64,000 nt of DNA from NCBI GenBank assembly GCA_009760855.2, contig WPIO01000117.1, forward strand, positions 904,501-968,500. The letters run 5' to 3'. A program made the translations under genes and the position numbers. The notes under the pieces are model-generated. The model made no database searches, had not been told where the DNA came from, and worked only from the letters and a program-made list of their open reading frames with translations. Below are positions 53,371 to 64,000 of this stretch, in pieces. The DNA comes from Cristatella mucedo. Taxonomy: Eukaryota; Bryozoa; Phylactolaemata; Cristatellidae. Within the stretch, counting starts at the first letter, position 1. The number at the start of each line of letters is the position of its first letter.

Positions 53371-55449
53371 AGCCACTCAGCGTCCGTCACGCGATGCCAC
53401 TTCCGCCGCGCTGTCCTGCAAAAAACCGCTGTCCCGCCCAGCCGGCGTAATGGCCGGTCCCGCCCACTTCCCCTCCCGCCTGCCCCCGTCTCGCGCGCTC
53501 ACCCATCCACTCGCTAACGGGCGCGCCGCTCCGCGTTCGGCAGATTTGAAAAGACGCGACCGGACGTGCGCTCCTCTCGCCGCGCACCGCCTCTCGCGCC
53601 CGTCCGACGCGGGCGGCTTCCGGCGCCGTAGCGGGGCCCTACGCTACGAACGCGCTTAGCAGCGCCGCCACGCGCGCTCGCGGGCGCACGCGTCCAGCTG
53701 AGCCAGCCAGAAGTCGCGAGAGAGCGCGCGAGAAAGCGCGCGAGGAGGAGCGCTCGCCTGTGCTGCTGCTCAGCGGCCGCGCGGCGCGAGCTCTCGCGGA
53801 GAGCCTCCGGCTGGCTGCTCTTGGCCTCGAGCGCGTCGCGAGGAACCGGAGTAGTGCGTCCGTTGAGACCCAGCGAAGGCGCCAGGTCGAGGAGCTCGGC
53901 GGCGGCGGCGGCGGCGGGGCCCGATCGCAGACCGCCCACCGGCCTCAGGCTCAGGCAGCTAGTCTCGTAGCAGGTCGCTTTGCTGTTTGCTTTCGCTTCG
54001 ATGCTCATCGCACGACCGGCGCGAGAGGGCCGCCGCCGCCGCCGCCGCCGCCGCCGCAGGGACGACGTCGCGCGACAGTCGCGCCGAGACAGTGGAGCTA
54101 GCGCGTTCGCGAAAATGCCGCCGCGAAAGGTGCTTCGGCGGCGGCGGCGACTGACGAGCCGCGGCCGCCGGAGGCCAAGCGGCCGTCAAACTGCTCTACG
54201 TCCGTCGCTGCGCCATAGGTCACCCGGTCGCAGGACGCCGGCTGCCCTCGCCCGCGCCGCTCCGCCACCCGGCCCGCCGCCGGCGGCCAGCGGGCCGGGT
54301 GGCGACCGTCGCGGGCTGCCGTCGCTTGCGGCGGCGGCCCGCGCGCTTGCGTCGGCGCGACGCGTCGGGGCCGAGTAATGTCTTCGAGAGCTACTCACCG
54401 CGACCGCTCCGTGCCCGGCGTCGCGCGGCCGCCCGATCCGATCGCCGCCGAGCCGAGCCAACCGCGGGGGTGCCGTCGCTTGCGGCGGCGGATACGCGTC
54501 GACGCGCCGCCGTCGCCGCGGCGCCATCCGCTCCGGGGGTGATCGGGTTCACCGGCGGCCGCGCTGCGTCGCCGCCAACCGTCAGTTCGGGCAGCAGTTG
54601 AAAGCCCGCGCGCCTCCTGCTGCCCGGAGGATCGATGCCTCCCGAAGAATGGAGCCTTTTCTTCGGGAGCAAATTCCTAATCAGTGCGCGTCGCCGCCGC
54701 CCCTGCCTTGTGTTGGCCAAGAGGCGCCACTGAAGAAGCGGATGGAAGCGCGACAGCGTGCGGATCGATTGCGCACCGAGTTTGCCAAAGTGCGACCGTC
54801 CCATCGGCGGCGGCGCCGGCGCGGCGGCTAGTCGCCGCGCCGGCTCAAAGCTTTGGGCCGAGCCGCGTCTCTTTTGGCTGGCATCGTCGACGATCGGCGA
54901 TGCGGATTGCGGCCAGGAAAAGCGGCGCCAGCCCGCACGCCCGCACTGCGAGCCCGCCCGCCGGCCCGCGCGGCGATGCCGCCACTTGTCGGCGCTCGCT
55001 GCACTGCTCGATTGGCTGCTCTGAGTACTTCTAATAGAAGACCAATCCTCGAGGACGCCTCTTCGCACGAGTGAGGCGGCTGCCCACGCGCGCGCAGAGA
55101 CCTCGCCGCCGCCGCACGAGCGGATCGCCGCGAGAAAGACGCGCTGAGCAGGCGTGGGGCGCCGCCGTGCGGCAGCGCCCTCTGCCGCGGAGAGCAGCGA
55201 GCGGAGCCAAGAACGCGCCGCCCACGCGGCGCAGGCGGCGCGGCGCCGTGCAAGCGGAACAGGAAGTCGCCAAAGCAGCGGTGGCAGCGCACGCGGAGTG
55301 GCTGCTCGAGCACGCCGAGCGAAGTGACCCGCGAGGCAGCAGACGCGTAGCGGCGGCTAAAAGGGTTTTTGCTGACGGCTAGCTGAGTCAGCAGCCTCGT
55401 TTGCGCGGCGGCGGACTGGAGGCACGCCAAGTATCGCTACCGCTCGCGG

Positions 55450-55550
55450 CGGGCGACGAAGGATTGGCCGCTGCAGGACTCAAACTCACTACATGGCCTG
55501 TGACGAGCGAGCACCCTACACTCGCAAGCGTAGACCCACGGGCAACGAGT
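55450..55550 (-). mobile_element. SINE family 1, partial
   Basis: gacgaaggattggccgctgc and aggactcaaactcactac resemble the B-box side of the 37.9-kb copy. It is located just before duplicated segment copy 2. Confidence 0.45.
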
Positions 55551-55652
55551 GCATGCGTCGGACAGGTGACCGTCGCGCGACCGACGCAACGCGTTCAGGC
55601 GCGACGGCGATCCGAGCATTCGCTCACTCGGCGCGCCGCTGCAGTCAGCTAG

Positions 55653-55976
55653 CCGTCAGTACGCCGACTCGCGTTCGGACGCGCCAGCTACCGAACCGAT
55701 CGTGCGTAACGGAAAATGCGTGCGATAAGGAGCGAGCGTCATGGAGAAGCACGCCGTTGCATTGGTAAGCCCGGCCTTCTGTCTGGCTAGGACTGTGCCG
55801 CGAAGCGCTCGAATAGTACTCTCGGTTTCTTTCTTTTTTTTTTACCATTTCATTAGTAAGGCGTTGGCTAAACTTGGGGAAGAAGACCGTTGGCTCCACC
55901 TTGTTCCACACTCTTCCCGTTGTGCAGTTTGCCTTATGCCGCGTTGCTGTCGAGTTTCGGCAGCGTAGCGATGAGC

Positions 55977-56022
<46 letters not shown>

Positions 56023-56116
56023 GTTTTCTACGACAGCTGCGTAGCCGCTACGTTCTGCTCGCTGGTCGTTCCCAGCCCCCTGCTGCGATCCACAACTCGT
56101 CGATCCACAACGGCTG
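55653..56116. repeat. Duplicated segment, copy 2
   Basis: Homologous to 52661-53230. A (CT)n run at 55982-56019 occupies the place where copy 1 has a short non-repetitive pyrimidine stretch. Confidence 0.75.
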
Positions 56117-56259
56117 ATGGAAACCACTGCCCGGTGGAAAATCACGGGCCGACATTATCTGTGCGCACGCCCATCGCTTTTCAAAGTCCGGCGTAGCACG
56201 ACTTCCGGTCGGTCGCGCTCGCATCAGCAGCTTTTCGATACGCCCACTCAGCTGGTCGG

Positions 56260-56365
56260 AGCGGAAGCACTGGAAGCACCGGAAGCGCCGGAAGCACCCA
56301 CCTGAAGCGCCGGAAGCACCCACCGGAAGCGCCGGAAGCACCCACCGGAAGCGCCGGAAGTGCCA
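56260..56365. repeat. ~22-bp minisatellite
   Basis: About four units of ggaagcgccggaagcaccca with small variations. Confidence 0.85.
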
Positions 56366-56459
56366 GTCGCTGATTTGGGCCACGGCAAAGAGGAGTGCAA
56401 AGAGCGCAAGCTGACGGAGTGCCACGGCCTTCGCCCTTTGAAAAACGCTTCCCACGTTA

Positions 56460-56935
56460 ACATTCATGAGAATTTTATAGTATTTCAGTTTTCAATGTAA
56501 ACTTGAGAGCATGGTGCAGTTGCATACGCAAATTAGAAAAGTATTTTCTCTTGACATTTCTCGTGACATTTGAAATTACTGTACCGTCATGGTTCTACCG
56601 CAAGTATCCCGCGGAGGAGTTGCTGCGGCGAACCGACGTCGGCGACTGGGAGGGAACTTTCGGGCTAACAAGTTATTAACTAACAACTTATTTTACGAGT
56701 AGTCTCTCCTTACAGACTGACTGGTGCGGGAAGCTCTTCGTTCGTGCAGGCTCGGCGGCGGCGGCGGCGGCGGCGGCGAACCGCCGAATGATGACGGCGT
56801 GTTGGCCTTCATCTCAGAGAATTTGTGACAAATAAGACAAAATAAAACTACTGTTAGGTTCGGTTTATTATAATAAGAATATTAATGATGTATTAGCATT
56901 GTGTTTTCAGAGACCTCAATCTCTTTCTCTGCACT
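56460..56935. other. Intergenic, no recognised gene
   Basis: A short (GGC)n run at 56757-56777; otherwise no recognisable feature. Confidence 0.4.
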
Positions 56936-56939
56936 TTAT

Positions 56940-57445
56940 ATTTGCTGCAAATACAGAGCAAAGTTTTTTCGCTGACCCGACACGGCTTGGCTCCTCCATA
57001 TTTATCTGAGCTGCTGCACCAGCTTCAGCCTCCTCGTGCCCTCAGGTCCTGTATGGACAATAAATTAGCTGCTTCATTCCTCCGCTTAAAGGCCATTGGT
57101 GGCAGAAGCTTTAGCTCTGCATGTCCTAGATTGTGGAACTCGCTTCCACAATTCTTACACAGCGACAAATACTCTCCAGCTGCCGATTAAGGCTCATTCT
57201 TGTTAGCGGTCCTGTGCTACTACTTCCACATTACTCACTACCTCAACTGCTCTCGTGACTTTGCTATGCTTCCCACTTTCTCTCTGTTGCGCGAGATTAA
57301 GTCTGTTAGCTACCGAATGCGTACTGAAAGCCGCTTAGGCTGTAAGTGCGCTAGACAAAACTCTCCTGCGTAACACCCACATGGTCTGTATGGCTTTGTG
57401 GAGTTACAGACGGAGATACATTACATTGCATTACAAGGAAGCATG
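56940..57445 (+). mobile_element. LINE family 2 (L2-like), longest copy
   Basis: Encodes the C-terminal LINE domain: HGLAPPYLSELLHQLQPP, MDNKLAASFLRLKAIGGRSF and SACPRLWNSLPQFL, stop at 57190. The 3' UTR and a tacattacattgcattac end follow. 5'-truncated. Confidence 0.88.
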
Positions 57446-57519
57446 ATTGAATGGCTAGTTGTAAATACTTTCTTTCCATTGGCGGTACAAGTACCGTTGC
57501 GGCTATCTCCCCGCTCGTA

Positions 57520-57610
57520 GCGAGCGACGGAGGATTGGCTGCTGCGCAAGACACGAATCCGAGACGTTGACCCGGGATGTGGCGTGCGGCCACCATAATG
57601 CTAGCCTAAG
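57520..57610 (-). mobile_element. SINE family 1, partial
   Basis: gacggaggattggctgctgc and acacgaatccgagacg resemble the SINE B-box side; the copy is broken. Confidence 0.4.
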
Positions 57611-57666
57611 ACTCAGCGCGGCTAATCTAACGTGGGGTAGCGCGCGGCACGTGCAGTTCGCGACGC

Positions 57667-58280
57667 GCTGAATGTGTTCGACCGTTTGACTCGCGGCGAG
57701 GCGATCTCGCGGCGAGGCGATCTCGCGGCGAGGCGATCTCGCGGCGAGGCGATCTCGCCGCGAGATCGATCTCGCCGCGAGATCGTCTCGCCGCGAGATC
57801 GTCTCGCCGCGAGATCGTCTCGCCGCGAGATCGTCTCGCCGCGAGATCGTCTCGCCGCGAGATCGTCTCGCCGCGAGATCGTCTCGCCGCGAGATCGTCT
57901 CGCCGCGAGATCGTCTCGCCGCGAGATCGTCTCGCCGCGAGATCGTCTCGCCGCGAGATCGTCTCGCCGCGAGATCGTCTCGCCGCGAGATCGTCTCGCC
58001 GCGAGATCGTCTCGCCGCGAGATCGTCTCGCCGCGAGATCGTCTCGCCGCGAGATCGTCTCGCCGCGAGATCGTCTCGCCGCGAGACGAAGTGGTGGCAG
58101 CTGAATGTGTTCGACCGTTTGACTCGCGGCGAGGCGATCTCGCCGCGAGACGATCTCGCCGCGAGATCGTCTCGCCGCGAGATCGTCTCGCCGCGAGATC
58201 GTCTCGCCGCGAGATCGTCTCGCCGCGAGATCGCCTCACCGCGAGTCAAACGGTCGAACACATTCAGCTGCCACCACTTC
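57667..58280. repeat. Palindromic 16-bp satellite in a foldback structure
   Basis: The core is about 20 copies of cgccgcgagatcgtct (57763-58085) and about six more at 58140-58235. At the left the unit appears inverted (ggcgatctcgcggcga, about four copies) and flips at about 57757. A 48-bp flank starting gaagtggtggcagctgaatg at 58088 recurs as its reverse complement ending at 58280 with one mismatch. A partial direct copy of the flank starts at 57667. Both strands stay open with a 16-residue period because 16 bp times three is 48, so the long ORFs here are not evidence of a gene. Confidence 0.93.
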
Positions 58281-59045
58281 TTTGGTCCGGTCCGGTCCGG
58301 TCCGGGCGACCCGGTCTGGTCTGGTCCTGCAGCGATCATGCTCTCGCTATCTCGCCACAAACAGCTTCTATTACGGCGGGCATTTCACGAGTGTAAAATC
58401 GACAGCATGTGAGGTTCGCTGCGTTCCATCATAATCTGGACAACGAGCTTACAGCGAGAGTCGCACGTCGGTTAAGCAGCAATGGCCACTCCTCGAGTTG
58501 AATTGGCGAACAAGCTTCTGTCTCGTGTCGCCCTGACGCTCAAGAAGTTCGTTTGCTGTTTAGCGTAACTGAATTCGCTCTGTCTATTCTTAAAAAGCCT
58601 GCCAAGCACCTCCAATGAGCTTCCGACAGCGGAGAGGAAAATCTTAAACATTGTATCACAAACCACAGCGATGCACCATAGCTATACATACATTTTTCAA
58701 CAATAAAGTTTTTGAGTATGATATTGACTCAGATATATCGTAAGAACGTAGTAGTGCCTCTTTCTTGTAAGCTGACGTTCTGGCACCAAGCACGCGCCGG
58801 TACACAAACGATGAAAGGCAGACACCGAGAGTTGGAGCTCCAACACACGTGTGTTCCGCCCACACTCCCAGCATTACACCACACAGCTGTTCTCCCCTCC
58901 GACCTGCTTCTCACTGCCTGTTCCTCTCCCGGCAGTGACTAGCCCTTGTAAAAAATCAACTCATTCAACCATAATCTCACGTAACCCATAAACAGATAAA
59001 ACCATAAGCCCGCAATAAGCCATAAAACCATATCTCCGTCTCTCT
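58281..59045. other. Intergenic, no recognised gene
   Basis: No recognisable motifs; short ORFs only. Confidence 0.4.
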
Positions 59046-59049
59046 TTCC

Positions 59050-59210
<161 letters not shown>

Positions 59211-59501
59211 GCCTCCCAAAAGAAAGGCCTACTAGCGTTTCTTAACCGTTGTGCAATTGTCTTCCACGAATGGAAGTTCTTGCGAACATTGATAACGGAA
59301 ACTGATACCGCTAAGACCTGTTTGAAACAGACCTGCTTGTTTTCACCGTGTCTCATGAGAGATGACGTCCCTAAGGACATCTAAACGCTTACCGCTTTAA
59401 GTTGTCTCCCCGTGCTACCCGGTAGCGCCCATCTAGCAAGGCTTCAGCTTCGCCGACTCTTACTAACCTACCTAGTAGGTACGGTAATGCGTGCCTATCT
59501 T

Positions 59502-59955
59502 CGTAATAATAATAATAGTACATTTGTTATCGAACCCTCGAAGAATTCCATCCCTTCTCTAGGCCCTTTATATTTGCTGCACAAAAAGCACGATCGAATG
59601 GCTAGCGGTAGCGTGCCCACTAAACAACCAAAGTAACATGGTTAGGGGTGACTTGCATGGAAGACAGGGGTGACATGGATCAGCATCCAAGTACGGTTAG
59701 TCGCAGCACGCATGCGCAGTGTCAGCACGCATGCGCAGTGTCAGCATGCATACGCACGTTAATGATGAGTCACTTGGACCCACTAAATGCAGTCATATAG
59801 ATGCGTTTTTAGTTTCTGAGGTTTGTACGAGGTATATGTAAACAATTGGATTCCGAAAAGCCGGCGGTACGCTGTTTGGCCTGTACAGGGAGTAAATTTG
59901 ATAGGTCGGCTTGAGCCAAAGAATGAGGGGACCTAAAATTGAGTGACTAAACCTT
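59502..59955 (-). mobile_element. LINE family 1, diverged 5'-truncated copy
   Basis: aataataataatagtacat and the terminal block, then a copy of the 3' region carrying an internal duplication of cgcatgcgcagtgtcagc at 59708-59743. It abuts the next copy. Confidence 0.8.
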
Positions 59956-59956
59956 A

Positions 59957-60950
59957 TAATAATAATAATAATAATAATAATAATGTACTTGATAAAGCGC
60001 CCTCAGAGAACTTAATCTCTTTCTAGGCGCTTTACATTTGCTGCAAAGGAAAATGCAATTGAATGGTAAGTAAATTCATGCTTGAAAAACAAACAAAACG
60101 AATAATATGGTTAGGGGTGACATGCACAGGGTCAGCATGCAAATGTGGTTAGTGGCAGCATGCACAGTGTCAGCACGCATAAGCACGTGAAGGACGAATC
60201 ACAGGGACCCACTAAATGCTGTCCTAAATAGGTGTGTTTTAAGTTCCTTTTAAATGTGGTCAGGTCAGGGGATGTTCTGACGCAGGTCGGGAGGGAGTTC
60301 CAGGCTTTGGGAGCATACGAACTAAATGCACGATCTCCAAAGGATTTAAGGTTTGTACGAGGTATTTCTAGACTGTTGGATTCCGAAAAGCGGCTTGAAC
60401 CTTGAAGTCGATGCGTTGCTTGGCTATGAGCCAGTGTGGGTCTGTGAGAAATGATGTGGTGCGGCAACTGCGATGGTCATGACAGATAAGCCTAGCTGCT
60501 GAGTTGTGCACCAGCTGTAAGCACCTGAGTGCACAGGCCGATAGACCAGCAAGCAGTGAGTTACAGAAGTCAAGACGGGACGTCACAAATGCATGGACCA
60601 ATTTGGATGTGCTATCTCTGTCTAAACAAGCCTGAATTTTAGCAATGTAGCTGAAAGTAGGCAGACTTGACTGTGGAGCTGATGTGGTCTTTAAATGAAA
60701 GGTCACTTTGGAACATGACACCTAGATTTCCTCCAGATTCGACAAGAGCTGGAAGAGCTGAGCTTCTGAGCGTTAACCTTTCTAATTTCTGAATCCCACT
60801 TGGTTCGCTCATTGCTAGTAAGTTATTTTTATCCAAATTACTAGTATACATGCCACAAGGGAGTTGAGAAAATTTGATGTGCTATATTTCAGGAAGGAAT
60901 CAAAGCAAAGATACAACCGAGTGTTATCTGCGTAGAAGTGAAAGCGTAGA
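59957..60950 (-). mobile_element. LINE family 1, long 5'-truncated copy
   Basis: (AAT)n, 3' UTR and broken RT. The catalytic motif reads YADN instead of YADD near 60.92 kb, and there are several frameshifts. C-terminal motif KAWNSLPTCVRTSPDLTTF present. Confidence 0.9.
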
Positions 60951-61090
60951 TTGTAATCTAATGTAATGTATCTCCGTCTGTAGCTCCACAAAGTCATAAA
61001 GATCATGTGGGTGTTACAAAGAGTTTTGTGTTGCGCACTCACAGCCTAAGCGGCTTTCGGTACGCATTCGGTAGCCAACAGACTTCGTCT
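60951..61090 (-). mobile_element. LINE family 2 3' tail
   Basis: taatgtatctccgtctgtag and cggtacgcattcggtagcc; inserted at the 5' edge of the previous LINE. Confidence 0.75.
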
Positions 61091-61275
61091 CACGAAGCAA
61101 AGAGAATTTGAATTGGACCTTGGTAACGGCCGTCGGACGACGTTTCACAACGCGCAGGGCAACGACGGGTTGGCTAGTATCGCAAAAAGTACTATTCAGC
61201 GCTTTAAACTTACGAGTCGTAGGTTTGATTGCCGAGCTGTTGATAGGGCGAACGCAGGATGCAGGAAGGTTCTCA

Positions 61276-61328
61276 CTGACCCACCGGAGAAGGCCCACCG
61301 GAGAAGGCCCACCGGAGAAGGCCCGCCG
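61276..61328. repeat. 15-bp minisatellite
   Basis: About three and a half copies of cccaccggagaaggc. Confidence 0.9.
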
Positions 61329-61514
61329 GTAGGTATCGGCTAATGGCGACATCGCACCTAATGCTAAGCAGGTCCTGTTTTGTGTAGCATATCCGAGGAC
61401 AGCTCATAAATAGTCACAGCGAAGATAGCAGCGGAATACCCGAAGGTATTACGGAGAAATCAAGTAAAGGTCCACACCACGCTAAGAGTCGCCCGAGGCC
61501 GCTCTTTAGCACGG

Positions 61515-61935
61515 GGAGATTGTGCCTACCAATCCCATCAGCAAGAGGGAGATTATAAACCATGAAAAGAACTGGGCTAAGCACAGAGCCCTGAGGCACG
61601 CCATATTTCAGAAGCTCCTCGGAAGATCCGTGTGCTTTCACATCAATATTCTGGAGTCTCCTACTGAGATGGGACTTAAACCATTGCAAATGCAGTGCCA
61701 GTGATGCCCAGACGAGCAGAAAGGCACTAAGGAAGGACTTGGTGATCCATAGTATCAAAATATTGAGCAAAACGCGCAGAGATACCATGCCTAAGTCTGC
61801 ATTCCTAAAGTAAGTCCTTATACACCAGAATAATGCTGACTCTGTGGAGTGATTAGCTCTAAAACCAGACTGGAACATACTAGCAAGGTTTGAAGTTATA
61901 ATATATGAGTTCAAGTGGTCTGCCACTACGTGTTT
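61515..61935 (-). mobile_element. LINE family 1, central RT fragment
   Basis: Encodes MFQSGFRANHSTESAL, then (frame broken) LHLQWFKSHLSRRLQN and YGVPQGSVLSPVLFMVYNLP. It is the region upstream of that in the 29.4-30.7 kb copy and is inserted beside another family-1 copy. Confidence 0.85.
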
Positions 61936-61936
61936 C

Positions 61937-63130
61937 AGTAATAATAATAGTAATAGTATTTGAACTTGATAAAGCGCCCTCAGAGAACTTAATCTCTTTC
62001 TAGGCGCTTTACATTTGCTGCAAAGTGATATGCAATAGAATAATAAGTAAAATCATGCTTGAAAAACAAACAAAATGAATAACATGGTTAGGGGTGACAT
62101 GCACAGGGTCAGCATGCAAATGTGGTTAGTGGCAGCATGCGCAGTGTCAGCACGCATAAGCACATCAAGGACGAATCAAAGGGACTCACTAAATGCTGTC
62201 CTTAATAGGTGTGTTTTTAAGTTTCTTTTAAATGTGGTCAGGTCAGGGGATGTTCTGACGCAGGTCGGGAGGGAGTTCCAGGCTTTGGGAGCATACGAGC
62301 TAAATTCACGGTCTCCAAAGGATTTAAGGTTTGTACGAGGTATTTCCAGACTGTTGGATTCCGAAAAGCAAGTGGTACGATGCTTGGCCTGATGGGGTAG
62401 TATATCTGAAATATAGGCTGGAGCCATAGAATGAAGAGACCTAAAAGTGAGCGACAAAACCTTGAAGTCAATCCGTTGCCTCACTGGTAGCTAGTGCAGG
62501 TCGGCGAGAAGTGGAGTAATGTGGCAACTGCGACGCTCACGACAGACAAGCCTAGCTGCAGAGTTTTGCACCAGCTGCAATCGCCTGATCGCACATGCTG
62601 GTAGGCCAGTAAGCAGTGAGCTGCAGAAGTCGAAACGGGATGTCACGAATGCATGGACCAACTTGGACGTGGTATCCTTATCTAAACAAGCCCGAATTTT
62701 AGCAATGTTATGAAGCTGAAAATAGGCAGTCTCTTTGATAGAAACGTTGGAAGGGAGACTGTTCGGAAGTTGCTCAAGTTCTCTCGGTCCGGTGCTTCTT
62801 TCTTGAACAGTGGCCTGACTACAGCCATTTTGAAAGGTGCTGAGACATGACATGAGTCTAATAACATCTTAATGATGTTAGCTATGCATGGCAGCAGCAG
62901 ATCAGTTTGAAGCATAGCAGCGGCAATAGGGTCCAGAGGAATAGTCAGTTGTCTTCCTTGATTGGGATATAAACTTCAGGGTGAAGTCACTCGTGACCTC
63001 CTTGAAAGTAGATATTGAGGTGCTGCATGGAATCGAGTGACATGATTCCAGGGGGATGTTGTTGCCATCTTAGGTATTGACTCACTGCTCTTGTCTGTCT
63101 TCTTGACAAAGAATCGAGAGAAGCGATCAG
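61937..63130 (-). mobile_element. LINE family 1 with internal deletion
   Basis: From 61937 to 62735 it is the usual 3' UTR and C-terminal ORF (AYFQLHNIAKIRACLDKDTT, RLDFCSSLLTGLPACAIRRL). At about 62735 the sequence jumps to the region before the RT fingers (PFKMAVVRPLFKKEAPDREN, TFLSK), so the whole central RT is deleted. Sequence recognisable as element continues to about 63.1 kb. Confidence 0.85.
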
Positions 63131-63329
63131 CTAGATCATCACAGGGATCACTTGGTAAGGAGCTGCGATCGGTTAAGCAGATGTTTAATAGTCGATATCA
63201 GCATTTTTCGATTGTGCATCTGAGATTCAACAATGTTTGCATAGAAGCGTCAACAATGTCTGTATGGAAGCTAGACTTTGTCTTTGCTACGATTGATTGG
63301 TACGATCTATAGTAGTCAGCGAGTCACTC

Positions 63330-64000
63330 GGTCACTCGCAGCTCCTCGATTTCAAAGCTCCTTTCGAGTGTTCGGCGTCATTGCGGGCAACTTGAATGCG
63401 CGCGCACACATCGGACGAGCATCCGCGCGTAAAGGAATGCTCGTACGATCGGAAGCAGCGAAGTGGCAGATTGACCAGCGTGAGTCTCAGACCTCGGCAG
63501 GCTAGTAATGAATCGAGCGATCGGAGGCGCGCGCTATGGTTCCAGTGATTACCTGGCGAAGTCGAGGCCTCGATCGCCTTGCGATGGGTTCGGCGGCCGC
63601 TTCGCAGAACGCCGTGCGTCTTTTGCCGCCGGTCTTCTCTTGAGCCGCCTTTGAGCAGATTTCGGCGGCCGCCGCCGCCGCCGCCGCAGGCGCCGCGCTC
63701 GGCTTGCGCCCCACCGCGTTTTGGCACCGCCGTTGCGGCCTATTGTGGCTGCTGCTGCAGGGTGGCTGCTGCAACTGCTGCTGCTTCTATTCGAGTCTCG
63801 CGAAAGGCACGAGATTAGACGCGAAGGCCGGCCCCTTCGTCAGTAACAGTGCTTCTAGCGTTGGCCCCAGCCGATTACTGGACTGCCGGCGGCTACGGTG
63901 TGGGTGCCGCCGCCGCCCCCGCCGCCGCCGCCGCCGCCGTCTCAATCCGCACTTTTCCCAACGCCATGCCGGAACCCCGATCGTGCGATCTCAGCGCCGC
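63330..64000. other. GC-rich end of window, no recognised gene
   Basis: CpG-rich with short (GCC)n runs at 63667-63688 and 63909-63939. Composition resembles the regions upstream of ANK-A and ANK-C, so it may be the 5' region of another gene, but no ankyrin or other domain was seen. Confidence 0.35.

Larger units (their letters stand above)
51290..55430 (-). promoter_or_regulatory. GC-rich region upstream of ANK-A, possible promoter
   Basis: CpG-rich sequence next to the start codon and again at 52.5-55.4 kb, interrupted by a SINE-bearing AT-rich stretch at 51.85-52.35 kb. No core promoter element was defined. Long ORFs here are Ala/Arg/Gly-rich artefacts open on both strands. Confidence 0.3.

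Noticed and set aside
53514-55430. Large Ala/Arg/Gly-rich ORFs on both strands upstream of ANK-A
   Set aside because: Overlapping open frames in very GC-rich DNA, no domain, no paralogous exon; composition explains them.
57503-58396. Long overlapping ORFs with a 16-residue Arg/Asp/Glu-rich repeat on both strands
   Set aside because: They are a frame-open consequence of the 16-bp satellite (48-bp period, no stops in any of the frames used). No start, splice or flanking coding evidence.

Overview
The window is animal nuclear DNA, most likely from an invertebrate. It has spliced genes with consensus GT/AG junctions, decayed CR1/L2-type LINEs, tRNA-derived SINEs, a pogo-type DNA transposon relic, and very dense microsatellites: (CT)n, (TA)n, (TG)n and (GCC)n. 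No species is claimed. All homology calls come from reading the sequence and from memory of the families; no search was run.

Layout. Positions 1-2588 (+) hold the last two coding exons of a Na+/Ca2+ exchanger (SLC8/NCX family). Everything else recognised as host coding lies on the minus strand and belongs to one family of ankyrin-repeat proteins that end in an IQ-like helix, a layout like that of inversin. Gene ANK-A (51289 down to 38115) and gene ANK-C (25185 down to 8016 or beyond) are tandem paralogs. Both have eight recognisable coding exons in the same order, with the same intron phases (0,1,1,1,2,1,0). Exon lengths in ANK-A are 165, 268, 231, 75, 199, 134, 167 and 1065 nt; in ANK-C they are 195, 268, 324, 75, 196, 134, 161 and 1501 nt. 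The 134-nt exon of ANK-C (15896-16029) lies in no long ORF and was found by matching the paralog. Joined in frame, ANK-A encodes about 767 residues.

Between the two genes (34953-33591) lies an isolated pair of exons, cassette B. It is homologous to exons 7 and 8 only, with intact frame, splice sites and stop. It may be an alternative 3' end for ANK-A or a partial third copy. The three last exons share the final ankyrin repeat and IQ-like helix, but each continues into a different low-complexity linker: Ala/Glu/Thr repeats in A, poly-Ala in B, acidic plus poly-Gly in C. A and B then share a short tail motif that C lacks.

The rest is introns and intergenic DNA. It holds at least three LINE lineages in many 5'-truncated copies, two SINE families (one carrying a LINE-like 3' tail), a 182-bp pogo-like MITE with TA target duplication, and a pogo-type transposase relic at 35.7-36.2 kb. 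It also holds a palindromic 16-bp satellite inside a foldback at 57.67-58.28 kb, several long near-perfect hairpins, and a duplicated ~0.45-kb segment at 52.66 and 55.65 kb. GC-rich sequence lies upstream of both ankyrin genes (25.2-27.3 kb and 51.3-55.4 kb) and may be promoter DNA. The last 0.7 kb is also GC-rich with no recognised gene.
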